This document shows, one piece after another, positions 7,844-16,382 of a stretch of 64,000 nucleotides of DNA. The stretch's first letter is position 1, and each line of letters opens with the position of its first letter. A program made the position numbers and the translations under genes. The notes beneath the pieces were generated by a model. The model searched no databases and had not been told where the DNA came from. It was given only the letters and a program-made list of their open reading frames with translations. Source of the DNA: Novosphingobium sp. 9U (GTDB lineage: Bacteria > Pseudomonadota > Alphaproteobacteria > Sphingomonadales > Sphingomonadaceae); assembly GCF_902506425.1 (NCBI RefSeq), contig NZ_LR732469.1, positions 1,305,001 through 1,369,000 on the forward strand, written 5' to 3'.

Positions 7844-9214
7844 CTAGGAAGCTGACAGAACCCGGTCAACGAGGTTCGGCAGCAAGGTCAGCCCGTCGTA
7901 GCGCAAGCCCTTCTCCGTGCTGGTGCCGGCGCTGGCCGGACCGTAGCCACGCCCAAAGCCCAGCTTCGCCGCCTCGCGCTGGCGAATGCCGGCATGGGCG
8001 ACCGGGCGGATTTCGCCCGCCAGCGACACTTCGCCGAACCATACCGCATCCTTGGGCAGCGGCTTGTCGCCTAGCGCCGAGACCAACGCAGCAGCGACCG
8101 CCAGATCCGCGGCAGGGTCGGCCAAACGGTAGCCGCCCGCTACGTTGAGGTAGACTTCAGCGCTGGAGAAGTTGAGCCCGCAGCGCGCCTCCAGCACGGC
8201 CAGCAGCATGGCGAGGCGGCCGGAATCCCAGCCCACCACCGCGCGGCGCGGGGTTGCGCCGCTCTGTAGCCGCACGATCAGCGCCTGGATCTCGACCAGC
8301 ACGGGGCGCGTGCCTTCCATCGCCGGGAACACGGCGCTGCCCGCCATCGGCTCCTCGCGGCCCGATAGGAACAGCAGCGAGGGATTGCCGACTTCGGCCA
8401 GCCCCGCGCCTTCCATGGCGAAGACGCCGATCTCGTCGACGGGTCCGAAGCGGTTCTTGATCGAGCGCAGGATGCGGTACTGGTGGCTGCGCTCGCCCTC
8501 GAAGCTCATCACCACGTCGACCATATGCTCCAGCACGCGCGGGCCGGCGATCGAGCCATCCTTGGTGACGTGACCGACCAGCACCAGCGTGACGCCGTTC
8601 TCCTTGGCGTAGCGGATCAGCTCGAACGCACAGCCGCGCACCTGGCTGACGGTGCCGGGCGCGCCCTCGATCTGGTCGGAGTGCATGGTCTGGATTGAGT
8701 CGATCACCAGCAGCGCCGGCGGATCCATGGTGCCCAGCGTGGTCAGGATATCGCGCACCGAAGTCGCCGCCGCCAGGTTCAGCGGCGCGTTGGATAGCCC
8801 GAGCCGCTCGGCCCGCAGCCGCACCTGCCCTGCCGCCTCCTCGCCGCTGACGTAGACCGCCGATGCGCCAGAGTTGGCGACGTTGGCCGAGGCCTGGAGC
8901 AGCAGCGTCGATTTGCCGATACCGGGATCGCCGCCCATCAGGATCGCCGAGCCGGGCACCAGACCTCCGCCGAGCGCACGGTCGAACTCGCCCAAACCGC
9001 TGGTGCGGCGAACCAGCCTCTCGCCCGGCGCATCCAGCGGCTCGAAGCGGATCGGGCGGCCGCCGGAAGACAAGTCGTGCTTGGCCGAGAACACCGTTTG
9101 CGGCGCTTCCTCGGCCAGCGTGTTCCACTCGCCGCAGTCGGCGCACTGGCCCTGCCAGCGGTTGGTGACGCTGCCGCAGGCTTGGCAGACATATTTGCGT
9201 TTGGGCTTCGCCAT
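7844..9214 (-). CDS. radA: DNA repair protein RadA
   Basis: A RecA-related ATPase and branch-migration helicase that works with RecA in recombination repair. The 456-residue protein has a C4 zinc finger (CQAC ... CADC, residues 10-28), Walker A in GGDPGIGKST (about 93-102), the RadA-specific KNRFG motif (about 253) and a C-terminal Lon-protease-like domain. Length matches the family. A LexA-type box lies 17 bases upstream of the start ATG. It heads the probable unit radA-cvpA-scaffold. Confidence 0.96.
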   Translation of the reverse strand: MAKPKRKYVCQACGSVTNRWQGQCADCGEWNTLAEEAPQTVFSAKHDLSSGGRPIRFEPLDAPGERLVRRTSGLGEFDRALGGGLVPGSAILMGGDPGIGKSTLLLQASANVANSGASAVYVSGEEAAGQVRLRAERLGLSNAPLNLAAATSVRDILTTLGTMDPPALLVIDSIQTMHSDQIEGAPGTVSQVRGCAFELIRYAKENGVTLVLVGHVTKDGSIAGPRVLEHMVDVVMSFEGERSHQYRILRSIKNRFGPVDEIGVFAMEGAGLAEVGNPSLLFLSGREEPMAGSAVFPAMEGTRPVLVEIQALIVRLQSGATPRRAVVGWDSGRLAMLLAVLEARCGLNFSSAEVYLNVAGGYRLADPAADLAVAAALVSALGDKPLPKDAVWFGEVSLAGEIRPVAHAGIRQREAAKLGFGRGYGPASAGTSTEKGLRYDGLTLLPNLVDRVLSAS

Positions 9215-9230
9215 GCGGCGGGCTTAGCGG

Positions 9231-9245
9231 GAACATTGCAGGAAC
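9231..9245 (-). promoter_or_regulatory. LexA (SOS) box upstream of radA
   Basis: On the minus strand the site reads GTTCCTGCAATGTTC, a perfect GTTC-N7-GTTC alphaproteobacterial LexA operator, ending 17 bases before the radA ATG. Its spacer shares C at position 1 and AT at positions 6-7 with the imuA and prophage boxes in this window. Confidence 0.75.
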
Positions 9246-9292
9246 GCAAATGCGTGTTTGGGCTGGTTCTGAGAGGTGGGCTGGCCACTCGC

Positions 9293-10870
9293 CTACCCCC
9301 ACATACCCTGCAGGAACCACTCGGGCATGCCGCCGCGACCATCACCGACAAGGCCGCTGCGGTAAACCCAGTAGCGGCACCCTTCGTCATCCTCGATGCG
9401 GTAATAATCCCGCAGGCGGGTGGTCGAGCGTTCGCGCCACCATTCCGGGGCGATCCGCTCCGGCCCCTCGGCCCGCGCCACCATGTGCGCCGCGCCGCGC
9501 CAACGGAAGGTGCGCGGCAGGCCGTCAGGCGTTTCGTAGATCACCTCGATCCGCTCAGGCTGGTCGAGCAGCTTCAAGGGACGGGCATGAAACTCCAGTT
9601 CGCCTTGCGCGGTCTTTTCCGGTTCCAGCGGCCCTTGCCATACCTGTGCACGCTCCGGGATGTAGCTGGCGCGCGGGACCGGGCGGCGCACCGCATCGGC
9701 GCCGAGGCGCACGGTCAGGCGGTCGATGCAGGCAGCGAGGCTGGTGCCGTGGTTCTCCGCGGACGCATCGAAGTCACGTTGCGCCAGGGTGAGCGGCTCC
9801 GTCCACGATGCGCGCAGGCGCACCATCTCGATCCCGAACCCGGCATCGATGCCGTCGAGCTTGCGGCCCAACAGATCGGCGAGGTGCGCCGGATCGCGGC
9901 TGGATTGCGAGACCTCCAGGCGGCGCACGATCACCTCGTTATCGACCTTCCACATGCCCAATTCGAGCCGCCGCGCGCCGAGCGCCTGCCCTTCCAGCAC
10001 GCGCGCCATGTCGCTGCACAGATCGGCGACCACGCGCTCGAGCAGTTCGCGGTGGCGGATCGGCTCCATTAGCCGGCGCTGCACCAGCGGGGCTTCGGTG
10101 GCGAGCACCGGCAGCAGCGGTTCGGGCACGCGGCCGAGCAGCTGGTCCATGCGGATCAGCGGATTGGCGGCAGCCGAGCGACGATTGCGGAAGCGGCGTA
10201 CCAGCGCATCACGATGCACGCCGTGCAAGTCGCCCAGACGCTTGAGGCCCAGGCGCTTGAGCAGCGTCAAGGTGTCATCATCGAGCCGTAGCGCGGCGAC
10301 CGGCAAATGCGCCAAGCGCTGCGCCGGATCATCGGCGGAAGGCAGCACTGCGTCGGCCGGACCATGATGCGCCAGAGCCCAAGCAGCGCCCGCCGTAGGA
10401 GCAATGGCCAGCCGCACCGAGAGCCGTCGCCGCGTGAAGATCGCCCGCGCATCCGCCAGCAGGCCGGCCTCGCCGCCGAACAAGTGCGCAGCGCCGGTGA
10501 CGTCCACGATCACGCCGTCAGGTGGGTCGAGCGCACTCCACGGTGCCCAGCGCTGGGACCATACGGCCAGTTTCTCCAGGAACGCGAGGTCGCCCGCAGG
10601 ATCGGCAGGTGCGACCGCTAGCTGAGGACACAATGTCCGCGCATCCGCCAGCATGGTGCCGGGCTGTGCGCCGGCGGCGAGCCCGGCGGTGTTGGCAGCG
10701 GTAATGCGCGGCCCGTGCGCGGTCTCGGTGATCAGCGCGAGCGGCGCGGCATCGATGCCTTCACCTTCGGTCACCCCTTGCACCAGGCGCCATCGATCGA
10801 TGGCCAAGCGGGCGCACCATATGGCCAGAACGCGGCGGAGGGGTGTGGGCGTAGGGGTAAGAGTAGGCAT
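9293..10870 (-). CDS. imuB: ImuB, catalytically inactive Y-family polymerase
   Basis: A 525-residue Y-family DNA polymerase homologue that acts as the adaptor of the ImuA-ImuB-DnaE2 mutasome, linking it to the sliding clamp. The palm region aligns with DinB, but the catalytic Asp-Glu motif (SIDEAYLD in Pol IV) is replaced by LDPPDGVIVDVTGAAHLFGG (about residues 116-135), and the first catalytic Asp region reads AIWCARLAID. Both changes are typical of ImuB. The helix-hairpin-helix region is near LKRLGLKRLGDLHGV. It lies 54 bases after imuA and should share its LexA-controlled promoter. Confidence 0.9.
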   Translation of the reverse strand: MPTLTPTPTPLRRVLAIWCARLAIDRWRLVQGVTEGEGIDAAPLALITETAHGPRITAANTAGLAAGAQPGTMLADARTLCPQLAVAPADPAGDLAFLEKLAVWSQRWAPWSALDPPDGVIVDVTGAAHLFGGEAGLLADARAIFTRRRLSVRLAIAPTAGAAWALAHHGPADAVLPSADDPAQRLAHLPVAALRLDDDTLTLLKRLGLKRLGDLHGVHRDALVRRFRNRRSAAANPLIRMDQLLGRVPEPLLPVLATEAPLVQRRLMEPIRHRELLERVVADLCSDMARVLEGQALGARRLELGMWKVDNEVIVRRLEVSQSSRDPAHLADLLGRKLDGIDAGFGIEMVRLRASWTEPLTLAQRDFDASAENHGTSLAACIDRLTVRLGADAVRRPVPRASYIPERAQVWQGPLEPEKTAQGELEFHARPLKLLDQPERIEVIYETPDGLPRTFRWRGAAHMVARAEGPERIAPEWWRERSTTRLRDYYRIEDDEGCRYWVYRSGLVGDGRGGMPEWFLQGMWG

Positions 10871-10924
10871 GGGCTCAGGCCTGACTACGATCCTCTCAAT
10901 GCGGGGAAGATCGAGGCAGCATCG

Positions 10925-11701
10925 CTATTGCCGGGGTGATCGGTCGAACGGATAGACGCTGGCTGGAGAAAGCGGTTCACCCACCCTCTCCCGCTCCAGA
11001 CCTTGAGGCCGCTCCGCCACCAGCTTGCCGTCATCACGCAGCACCCAGGTGCCCGGCGGATGGCGCCGCGCGCGAAAGAGTTCGGCCCGCCAGCTTGGCA
11101 CGCCCGGCGCGGCAGGGTTCCAGCGCGGTTCGGGCGAGGCGGCGGCGCGCACGTCCCAGCGCTGGCGAGCAGACGACAAGTCGCGCTTGGCATCGAGCCG
11201 CACCAGCCAAAACGGCACACCATGCTTCTCCGCAGCCAGCCCCAGGCGGCGTGAGGCGGTCATATCGAGCGCCCGCGGATTGCCGGTGAGCTCACCGATG
11301 ACAAACGCCAGTTCGCGGCAACGCAGGCCTTCCTCCAAAGCGAACAGCGCATCCTCTGGAGTGCGGGTGGCGACGTGGATCAGGCGGTGGCGCAAGCCGC
11401 GGGGCAGGCCGGGGCGATAGGGCCTGCCGGTACGCCGCAAGGCCTCACGGTCCTGCACCCACAGCCAGGGCCGCTCGTCCGGCGTGTCGGCCAGTGGATC
11501 GGGCACGCTCGCGCCCAAATGGTCGAGCGCGAAGGCGAGTGAAGCGGCAGCCCCGGAGGCATTGTCGGCAGGGGCGAATATCTCGCCATGGATGGGCCCT
11601 GATGGAGCCAGACCAGGGCTCCATTCGGCTGCCTGCGACGGGTGCAGAACCTGTGACGCGCGGATCAGGTCAGGCGGATCGGCAGGATTGGTAATGGACA
11701 T
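10925..11701 (-). CDS. imuA: ImuA, SOS mutagenesis RecA-like protein
   Basis: A 258-residue RecA/SulA-related protein of the damage-induced mutasome. It shows the family pattern GEIFAPADNASGAAASLAFAL near residue 40, WLWVQDREALRRTGRPYRPGL (about 80-100), the helix LFALEEGLRCRELAFVIGEL (about 120-140) and ASRRLGLAAEKHGVPFWLVRL. ATG 11701 sits 25 bases downstream of a perfect LexA box, which argues against the longer start at 11764 because that would translate through the operator. imuB follows; dnaE2, usually third in the cassette, is missing. Confidence 0.88.
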   Translation of the reverse strand: MSITNPADPPDLIRASQVLHPSQAAEWSPGLAPSGPIHGEIFAPADNASGAAASLAFALDHLGASVPDPLADTPDERPWLWVQDREALRRTGRPYRPGLPRGLRHRLIHVATRTPEDALFALEEGLRCRELAFVIGELTGNPRALDMTASRRLGLAAEKHGVPFWLVRLDAKRDLSSARQRWDVRAAASPEPRWNPAAPGVPSWRAELFRARRHPPGTWVLRDDGKLVAERPQGLERERVGEPLSPASVYPFDRSPRQ

Positions 11702-11725
11702 CGAATCGCTTCCGACTGCAAGAAC

Positions 11726-11740
11726 GTTCCTATTATGTTC
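11726..11740 (+). promoter_or_regulatory. LexA (SOS) box upstream of imuA
   Basis: GTTCCTATTATGTTC is a perfect GTTC-N7-GTTC operator located 25 bases upstream of the imuA start codon. imuAB-dnaE2 cassettes are known LexA targets in alphaproteobacteria, so motif and gene agree. Confidence 0.88.
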
Positions 11741-11818
11741 TTGTCGGAAAGCGAGTGCAAGCATGCCCCTGTGGACAGGCCAGGGGATAAGCTGAGGATT
11801 CGGGCTCCTGGCGCACTG

Positions 11819-11846
11819 GGAGGCACTCGCAACGGCGAGTGCCTCC
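11819..11846 (-). terminator. strong hairpin after the amino-acid permease
   Basis: A perfect 12-bp stem (GGAGGCACTCGC / GCGAGTGCCTCC) with a 4-base loop AACG begins 7 bases after the permease stop codon. No T-run follows on the minus strand, so termination may need a factor. Confidence 0.6.
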
Positions 11847-11853
11847 GCAATGA

Positions 11854-13416
11854 TCAGGCAGCGGTACCCGGCGGGGGCGGGAAGTCCGCGTCATCCTCAT
11901 GCACATCGACCAGCCCGCGGCCGACGTGGCTCTTGCGGTAGCCGTAGGCGAAATAGAGGACCAGCCCGATCGCGCCCCAGATCGGCAGCACCATCTTGGC
12001 CTCGTAGGGCAAGTTCCAGAACAGGAAGACGCAGCCGAACGCCGAGATCGGCGCGACCACCCACACGATCGGGGTGCGGAACGGCCGCACGCGGTTCGGA
12101 TCGCGCACGCGCAGGATCAGCACCGCTAGCGACACCATGAAGAATGCGAACAGCGTGCCCGAATTCGAGATGTCGGCCAGCTGCCCCACCGGCAGCAGCG
12201 CCGCCGCGATCGCGACGAACACGCCGGTGATCAGGGTGACGATGTGCGGCGTCTTCCACTTGGGATGCACGGTCGCCAGCTTTTCAGGCAGCAGGCCATC
12301 GCGTGCCATGACGAAGAAGATACGCGTCTGGCCGTAGAGCATCATCAGGATGACAGAGGGCAGTGCGAGGTTGGCGGCCAAGCCGATGAGATCGCCTGCC
12401 CAGGTGTAGTTGATCGCGCGCAGCACATGCGCCAGCGCTTCGTTCGAGCAGACTAGCGGCTGCTGGCCCTGCTGCACCAATGCAGCACACTGCGCCGCGA
12501 ACTCGGGCGAGCCGGGCTGGACACCTAGCGATGTCGGCTGCGCGCCGATCGCTCCGATCGCACCGGCGGCCACGAGCAGGTAGAACACGGTGCAGATGCC
12601 AAGGCTGCCGATCAGGCCGATCGGCACGTTGCGCTGCGGGTTCTTGGTTTCCTCCGCCGCGGTCGAAACCGCATCGAACCCGACGTAAGCAAAGAAGATC
12701 GAGGCCGCTGCGCCGACGATTCCCATACCGCTGGTGCCGGCGGGACCGAACCAGCCGTTCGGCGCGAAAGGCGCGAAGTGCTCGCCCTGAATGGCAGGCA
12801 GCGTCAGGATCACGAACATGGTCAGTGCCGCGACCTTGATCGCCACCAGGACCGCGTTGAACGTGGCGCTTTCCTTGGTGCCGCGCATCAGCAGCAGCGT
12901 CACGGCGAGCGCCACCACGATGGCGGGCACGTTGATGACGCCGGCGCTGAAATCGACTCCGTTCAACGACCAGGCCGGGCCGGCGGAAAGCGCCGCCGGT
13001 AATTGGAACCCCGTCAGACTTTTCAGCAGTCCCATGAAGTAGCCGGACCAGCCGACCGACACCGCGGAGGCTGCGACGGCATACTCCAGGATTAGAGCCC
13101 AGCCGACCATCCAGGCCAGCACTTCACCGACCACGGCGTAAGTATAAGTATAAGCCGACCCCGAGACCGGGACCATTGAAGCAAGCTCGGAATAGCAAAG
13201 CGCCGCGACTGCGCAGACGAAGCCTGCGATCACGAAGCTCCACATCATGCCGGGCCCCGCCTTCTGCGCGGCCGCGGCGGTGAGAACGAAGATACCCGTG
13301 CCGATGATGGCTCCGACACCCAGCAGCGTCAGCTGCACGGGGCCAAGCGAGCGATGAAGCGATTTCTTTTCCGCTGTCGCCAAAATGGCATCAAGCGGCT
13401 TTACGCGACCGAACAT
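11854..13416 (-). CDS. APC-superfamily amino-acid permease
   Basis: A 520-residue inner-membrane transporter with about 12 helices. It has the APC consensus GVGAIIGTGIFVLT in helix 1 (about residues 33-46), PVSGSAYTYTYAVVGE after helix 2 and FFAYVGFDAVSTAAEETKNP (about 245-264) in helix 6, which place it with the cationic amino-acid type permeases. The long periplasmic loop near residue 310 holds two cysteines (QCAAL, LVCSN). ATG 13416 follows GGGGGTC at good spacing; the upstream in-frame extension is not membrane-like. Divergent from panB. Substrate not determined. Confidence 0.88.
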   Translation of the reverse strand: MFGRVKPLDAILATAEKKSLHRSLGPVQLTLLGVGAIIGTGIFVLTAAAAQKAGPGMMWSFVIAGFVCAVAALCYSELASMVPVSGSAYTYTYAVVGEVLAWMVGWALILEYAVAASAVSVGWSGYFMGLLKSLTGFQLPAALSAGPAWSLNGVDFSAGVINVPAIVVALAVTLLLMRGTKESATFNAVLVAIKVAALTMFVILTLPAIQGEHFAPFAPNGWFGPAGTSGMGIVGAAASIFFAYVGFDAVSTAAEETKNPQRNVPIGLIGSLGICTVFYLLVAAGAIGAIGAQPTSLGVQPGSPEFAAQCAALVQQGQQPLVCSNEALAHVLRAINYTWAGDLIGLAANLALPSVILMMLYGQTRIFFVMARDGLLPEKLATVHPKWKTPHIVTLITGVFVAIAAALLPVGQLADISNSGTLFAFFMVSLAVLILRVRDPNRVRPFRTPIVWVVAPISAFGCVFLFWNLPYEAKMVLPIWGAIGLVLYFAYGYRKSHVGRGLVDVHEDDADFPPPPGTAA

Positions 13417-13571
13417 GCGGTGACCCCCAATAAATTCATCGCAAATGTGTTTCACTGCGCATTTTGCGCATGGATAACCGGACGCTAGCGGCAAGCCGTC
13501 GCTTGGCAAGAACAAAGGCGTGCATGTACCCGCCTTTGCGTCCGCAAGGTGCCGGCGCTAGAAGGCGCGTC

Positions 13572-14441
13572 ATGTCCACGACCTTCCAGCTCGACACCGC
13601 GACCAGTCGCGCCAACCCCACTCCGACACCGATGAAGCGGCTGACCGTGCCGGCGATCCAGCGCCGCAAGAAGGACGGCGTCACACCTGAGCCGCTGGTG
13701 ATGCTCACCGCCTACACCGCCCGCCAGGCGCAGCTGCTCGACCCGCACTGCGACTTGCTGCTGGTCGGAGATTCGCTGGGTCAGGTGATCTATGGCCTGC
13801 CCTCCACCCTGCCGGTCACGCTGGAGATGATGATCGCCCACGGGGCAGCAGTGGTGCGCGGCAGTTATCACTCGGTGGTGATCGTCGACATGCCCTTCGG
13901 CTCGTATGAGGCGAGCCCGCAAGCGGCGTTCGCATCCGCCAGCCGGATCATGGCCGAAACCGGCGCGGCCGGGGTGAAGCTGGAAGGCGGCGTTGCCATG
14001 GCCGAGACGATCGCCTTCCTGACCCAGCGCGGCATTCCGGTCATGGCGCATATCGGCCTCACCCCCCAGGCGGTAAACGCGCTGGGTGGCTATGCCGCAC
14101 GTGGGCGCAGCGAGGCCGAGCATGCCAAGATCGTCGCCGATGGCGAGGCAGTGGCACACGCGGGGGCTTTTGCCGTTGTGATCGAAGGCGTGGTCGAGCC
14201 GATCGCGATCGCGCTGACGCAGACGTTGGCGATCCCCACCATCGGCATCGGCGCCTCGGCGCAGTGCGACGGGCAAGTCCTGGTGACCGAGGACATGCTG
14301 GGCATGTTCGAGCGGGTGCCGCGCTTCGTGAAGCGCTATGGCGACATCGCCGGCATGATCGGCGAGACCGCCGCGAAATACGCCGAGGAGGTGCGCGCGC
14401 GCAGCTTTCCCGGCGAGGAGCAGACGTACCAGCCGAAGTGA
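13572..14441 (+). CDS. panB: 3-methyl-2-oxobutanoate hydroxymethyltransferase
   Basis: First step of pantothenate synthesis: transfers a hydroxymethyl group from 5,10-methylene-THF to alpha-ketoisovalerate. The 289-residue protein has the PanB signatures [25 protein letters not shown] (metal-binding Asp, about residues 56-70), [21 protein letters not shown] and [11 protein letters not shown], and ends in the usual [13 protein letters not shown] tail. ATG 13572 is preceded by GAAGG at 7 bases. panC is not adjacent. Confidence 0.96.
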   Translation: MSTTFQLDTATSRANPTPTPMKRLTVPAIQRRKKDGVTPEPLVMLTAYTARQAQLLDPHCDLLLVGDSLGQVIYGLPSTLPVTLEMMIAHGAAVVRGSYHSVVIVDMPFGSYEASPQAAFASASRIMAETGAAGVKLEGGVAMAETIAFLTQRGIPVMAHIGLTPQAVNALGGYAARGRSEAEHAKIVADGEAVAHAGAFAVVIEGVVEPIAIALTQTLAIPTIGIGASAQCDGQVLVTEDMLGMFERVPRFVKRYGDIAGMIGETAAKYAEEVRARSFPGEEQTYQPK

Positions 14442-14451
14442 GCCATGTCGT

Positions 14452-14552
14452 CTCGGACTCGATCCGGGACCGATTTCGGCAGAGACGAGCCTCACGCCAT
14501 TACTCGCCAGGGAACTCGGGTGATGGCGGAAGCGGTCCCGGGTCAAGCCCGG
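14452..14552. repeat. palindrome pair, family A (REP-like)
   Basis: Two inverted arms (14452-14472 and 14533-14552) share the core CTYGAYCCGGGACCG. They lie between the convergent panB and TPR genes. The same core, again as an inverted pair, occurs at 21365-21468. The layout resembles REPIN-type doublets; it may also serve as a bidirectional terminator. Confidence 0.7.
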
Positions 14553-14561
14553 CGCGACGCC

Positions 14562-16382
14562 TTACCCCTCGCGGTTCAGCCGCACGCGGGCCTCGGCCAG
14601 AAGCGGATTGTCGCCCAGCATGCGCCGGGCCTTGTCGAGCAGCGCCACCGCCGCACCGCGGTGGATGGAGAGCGTTGCATAGCTGAGCGCCAGCGCTTGG
14701 GCGGCCGTCGGGCTGGCGCGCTGCAGGCGATATGCCTGGCCCGCCGCATCGGCTGCGGCATCGGGCGCGCCGGTGCCGAGCCGGACCAGCGCGAGGTCGG
14801 TCAGCAGCTGCACGTCCTGTTCGGATCCCGTGCGGCGCAAGTAGTCGAGGATCGCCGCTGCCCGTGCCGCATCGCCGGCCCGCGCTGCCAATCCTGCCTG
14901 CAGCCGCAGCGCGGTACGGCTGCCCGGGTTCTGGAGCAGGTAGCCTGCAACCATCTCCGCAGCGCCGCGCAAGTCGTTCACCGCGCCGTAGGCCTCGAAA
15001 CGGCGTAGCAGCAGGCTTTCGGGCAAGCGCACCCGCGCCGCCGCCGCGTAGCGTTGCTGTGCGGCACCGGCATTGCCCAGGGCGAGCTGCACGTCTCCCG
15101 CCAGCGACTGGTTGTCGTAAGAACCCGGTTCGGCCTCCACCGCGCGGCTCGCTACAGCAACCGCCTCCTGCGAACGGCCCTGCGCCATCAGCGATCCGAT
15201 CGCATTCCCCTGCCCGACGATACGTACGCCCGCACGTTCGGGCATGGCGGCACGGTCGAGCAAGGCGCCGGCCTGCACACGATCGCCCAGGATCTCGAAA
15301 CTGCGCGCGGCCAAGGTCAGAATGTATGGCGAGGCGTCGGCACGCGCGATCTCGTCACGGAAGCGGATCGTCAGGTAGCGGTATTGCCCGCCCTCGAACA
15401 ATGCGCGCGCCAGCAGAGGTCCGGCACGCTGGTTTTGCGGCTGGCGCTCTAGAACTTGCTCGCACAGTTCGGAGGCCGTCTGCTCGTTGCCGGCGGCAAG
15501 CTCCAGCACCGCTTCCAGCATCAGCGTCGAAGGCTGGTTATCGAGCTTGCCCCGGGTGCGTGCCAGCAGCCCGCGTGCCAGCTCATAGCGACCGGCACGT
15601 GCGGCAAGGACGGCTTGCAGGTAGTAGGCACGAGGGTTGCCGCCGCTGATCTTCAGCATGCGCCGGGTGACTGCGAGCATGTCGCTGCCCCGGCCCAGTT
15701 CGCCCAGCGTTGCCGCGTACTCGCCCAGCACCGACAGGTCTTCCGGCGCCTGTGCCAATGCCGCCTCGAACCAGGGGATTGCCGCGAGCAGGCCATAGCG
15801 GTCGCGCACCAATTGGCCGCGGAACTCCAAGGCGCGGACGTTGCGCGGATCGAGCGCGATGGCGTGATCGGCCGCCTCGATCGCAGCGATGTGCTCGCCG
15901 CCTCGGTAGCGCATCCGCCCGATCTCGACCCACAGACCGGCATCCCTGGGCGTGACTTGCAGCGCGCGATCATAGGCGTGGTCGGCGGCTGCGAGGTGGC
16001 CCTCGCTCAGCTCCAGTTGGGCCAGCACGCGAAAACCCTCGGCGGCGCTGTCCCGTGTGAAGGCGGCCGGAGCCAGCCACTTGCGCGCCCTCGCCCGGTC
16101 GCCCTGGCGCAAGTAGGCGCTGCCCAGGTACGCTGCGACCTGTTCGCGCGAGGCACCCCGCGCCAGCGCGCGCCGCAGCTTCATCTCGGCGTCGATGCCA
16201 TCGTTGCGCACCAGGGCCTCTCGCGCCGAGGCGATCAGCGCCGCGCGCGGCTCCCCCTCGGCATGGCTCGCCAGCGGCATCAGCGAGAGCGCGACCGGCG
16301 CCAGCAGGGCGGCCAGCCAGCGACTCCAGCGGAGGCGCGCGCGCGGCCTAGCCGTGCAGGTCGTACTGCTTGAGCAGATCAT
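14562..16382 (-). CDS. tetratricopeptide-repeat protein of the EPS regulatory operon
   Basis: A protein of about 606 residues with a predicted signal peptide or N-terminal membrane anchor (WLAALLAPVALSLMPLASHAEG) followed by many TPR-like helical pairs, clearest at ADHAYDRALQVTPRDAGLWVEIGRMRYRGG (about 125-155, positions only) and ADHAIALDPRNVRALEFRG. It should be exported and act as a protein-interaction scaffold. The start is uncertain: ATG 16382 lies inside the end of prsR (35-base overlap) and no other ATG or GTG precedes the signal peptide. Position after prsK-prsR suggests a role in exosortase-linked polysaccharide assembly, but it is shorter than typical PrsT. Confidence 0.75.
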   Translation of the reverse strand: MICSSSTTCTARPRARLRWSRWLAALLAPVALSLMPLASHAEGEPRAALIASAREALVRNDGIDAEMKLRRALARGASREQVAAYLGSAYLRQGDRARARKWLAPAAFTRDSAAEGFRVLAQLELSEGHLAAADHAYDRALQVTPRDAGLWVEIGRMRYRGGEHIAAIEAADHAIALDPRNVRALEFRGQLVRDRYGLLAAIPWFEAALAQAPEDLSVLGEYAATLGELGRGSDMLAVTRRMLKISGGNPRAYYLQAVLAARAGRYELARGLLARTRGKLDNQPSTLMLEAVLELAAGNEQTASELCEQVLERQPQNQRAGPLLARALFEGGQYRYLTIRFRDEIARADASPYILTLAARSFEILGDRVQAGALLDRAAMPERAGVRIVGQGNAIGSLMAQGRSQEAVAVASRAVEAEPGSYDNQSLAGDVQLALGNAGAAQQRYAAAARVRLPESLLLRRFEAYGAVNDLRGAAEMVAGYLLQNPGSRTALRLQAGLAARAGDAARAAAILDYLRRTGSEQDVQLLTDLALVRLGTGAPDAAADAAGQAYRLQRASPTAAQALALSYATLSIHRGAAVALLDKARRMLGDNPLLAEARVRLNREG

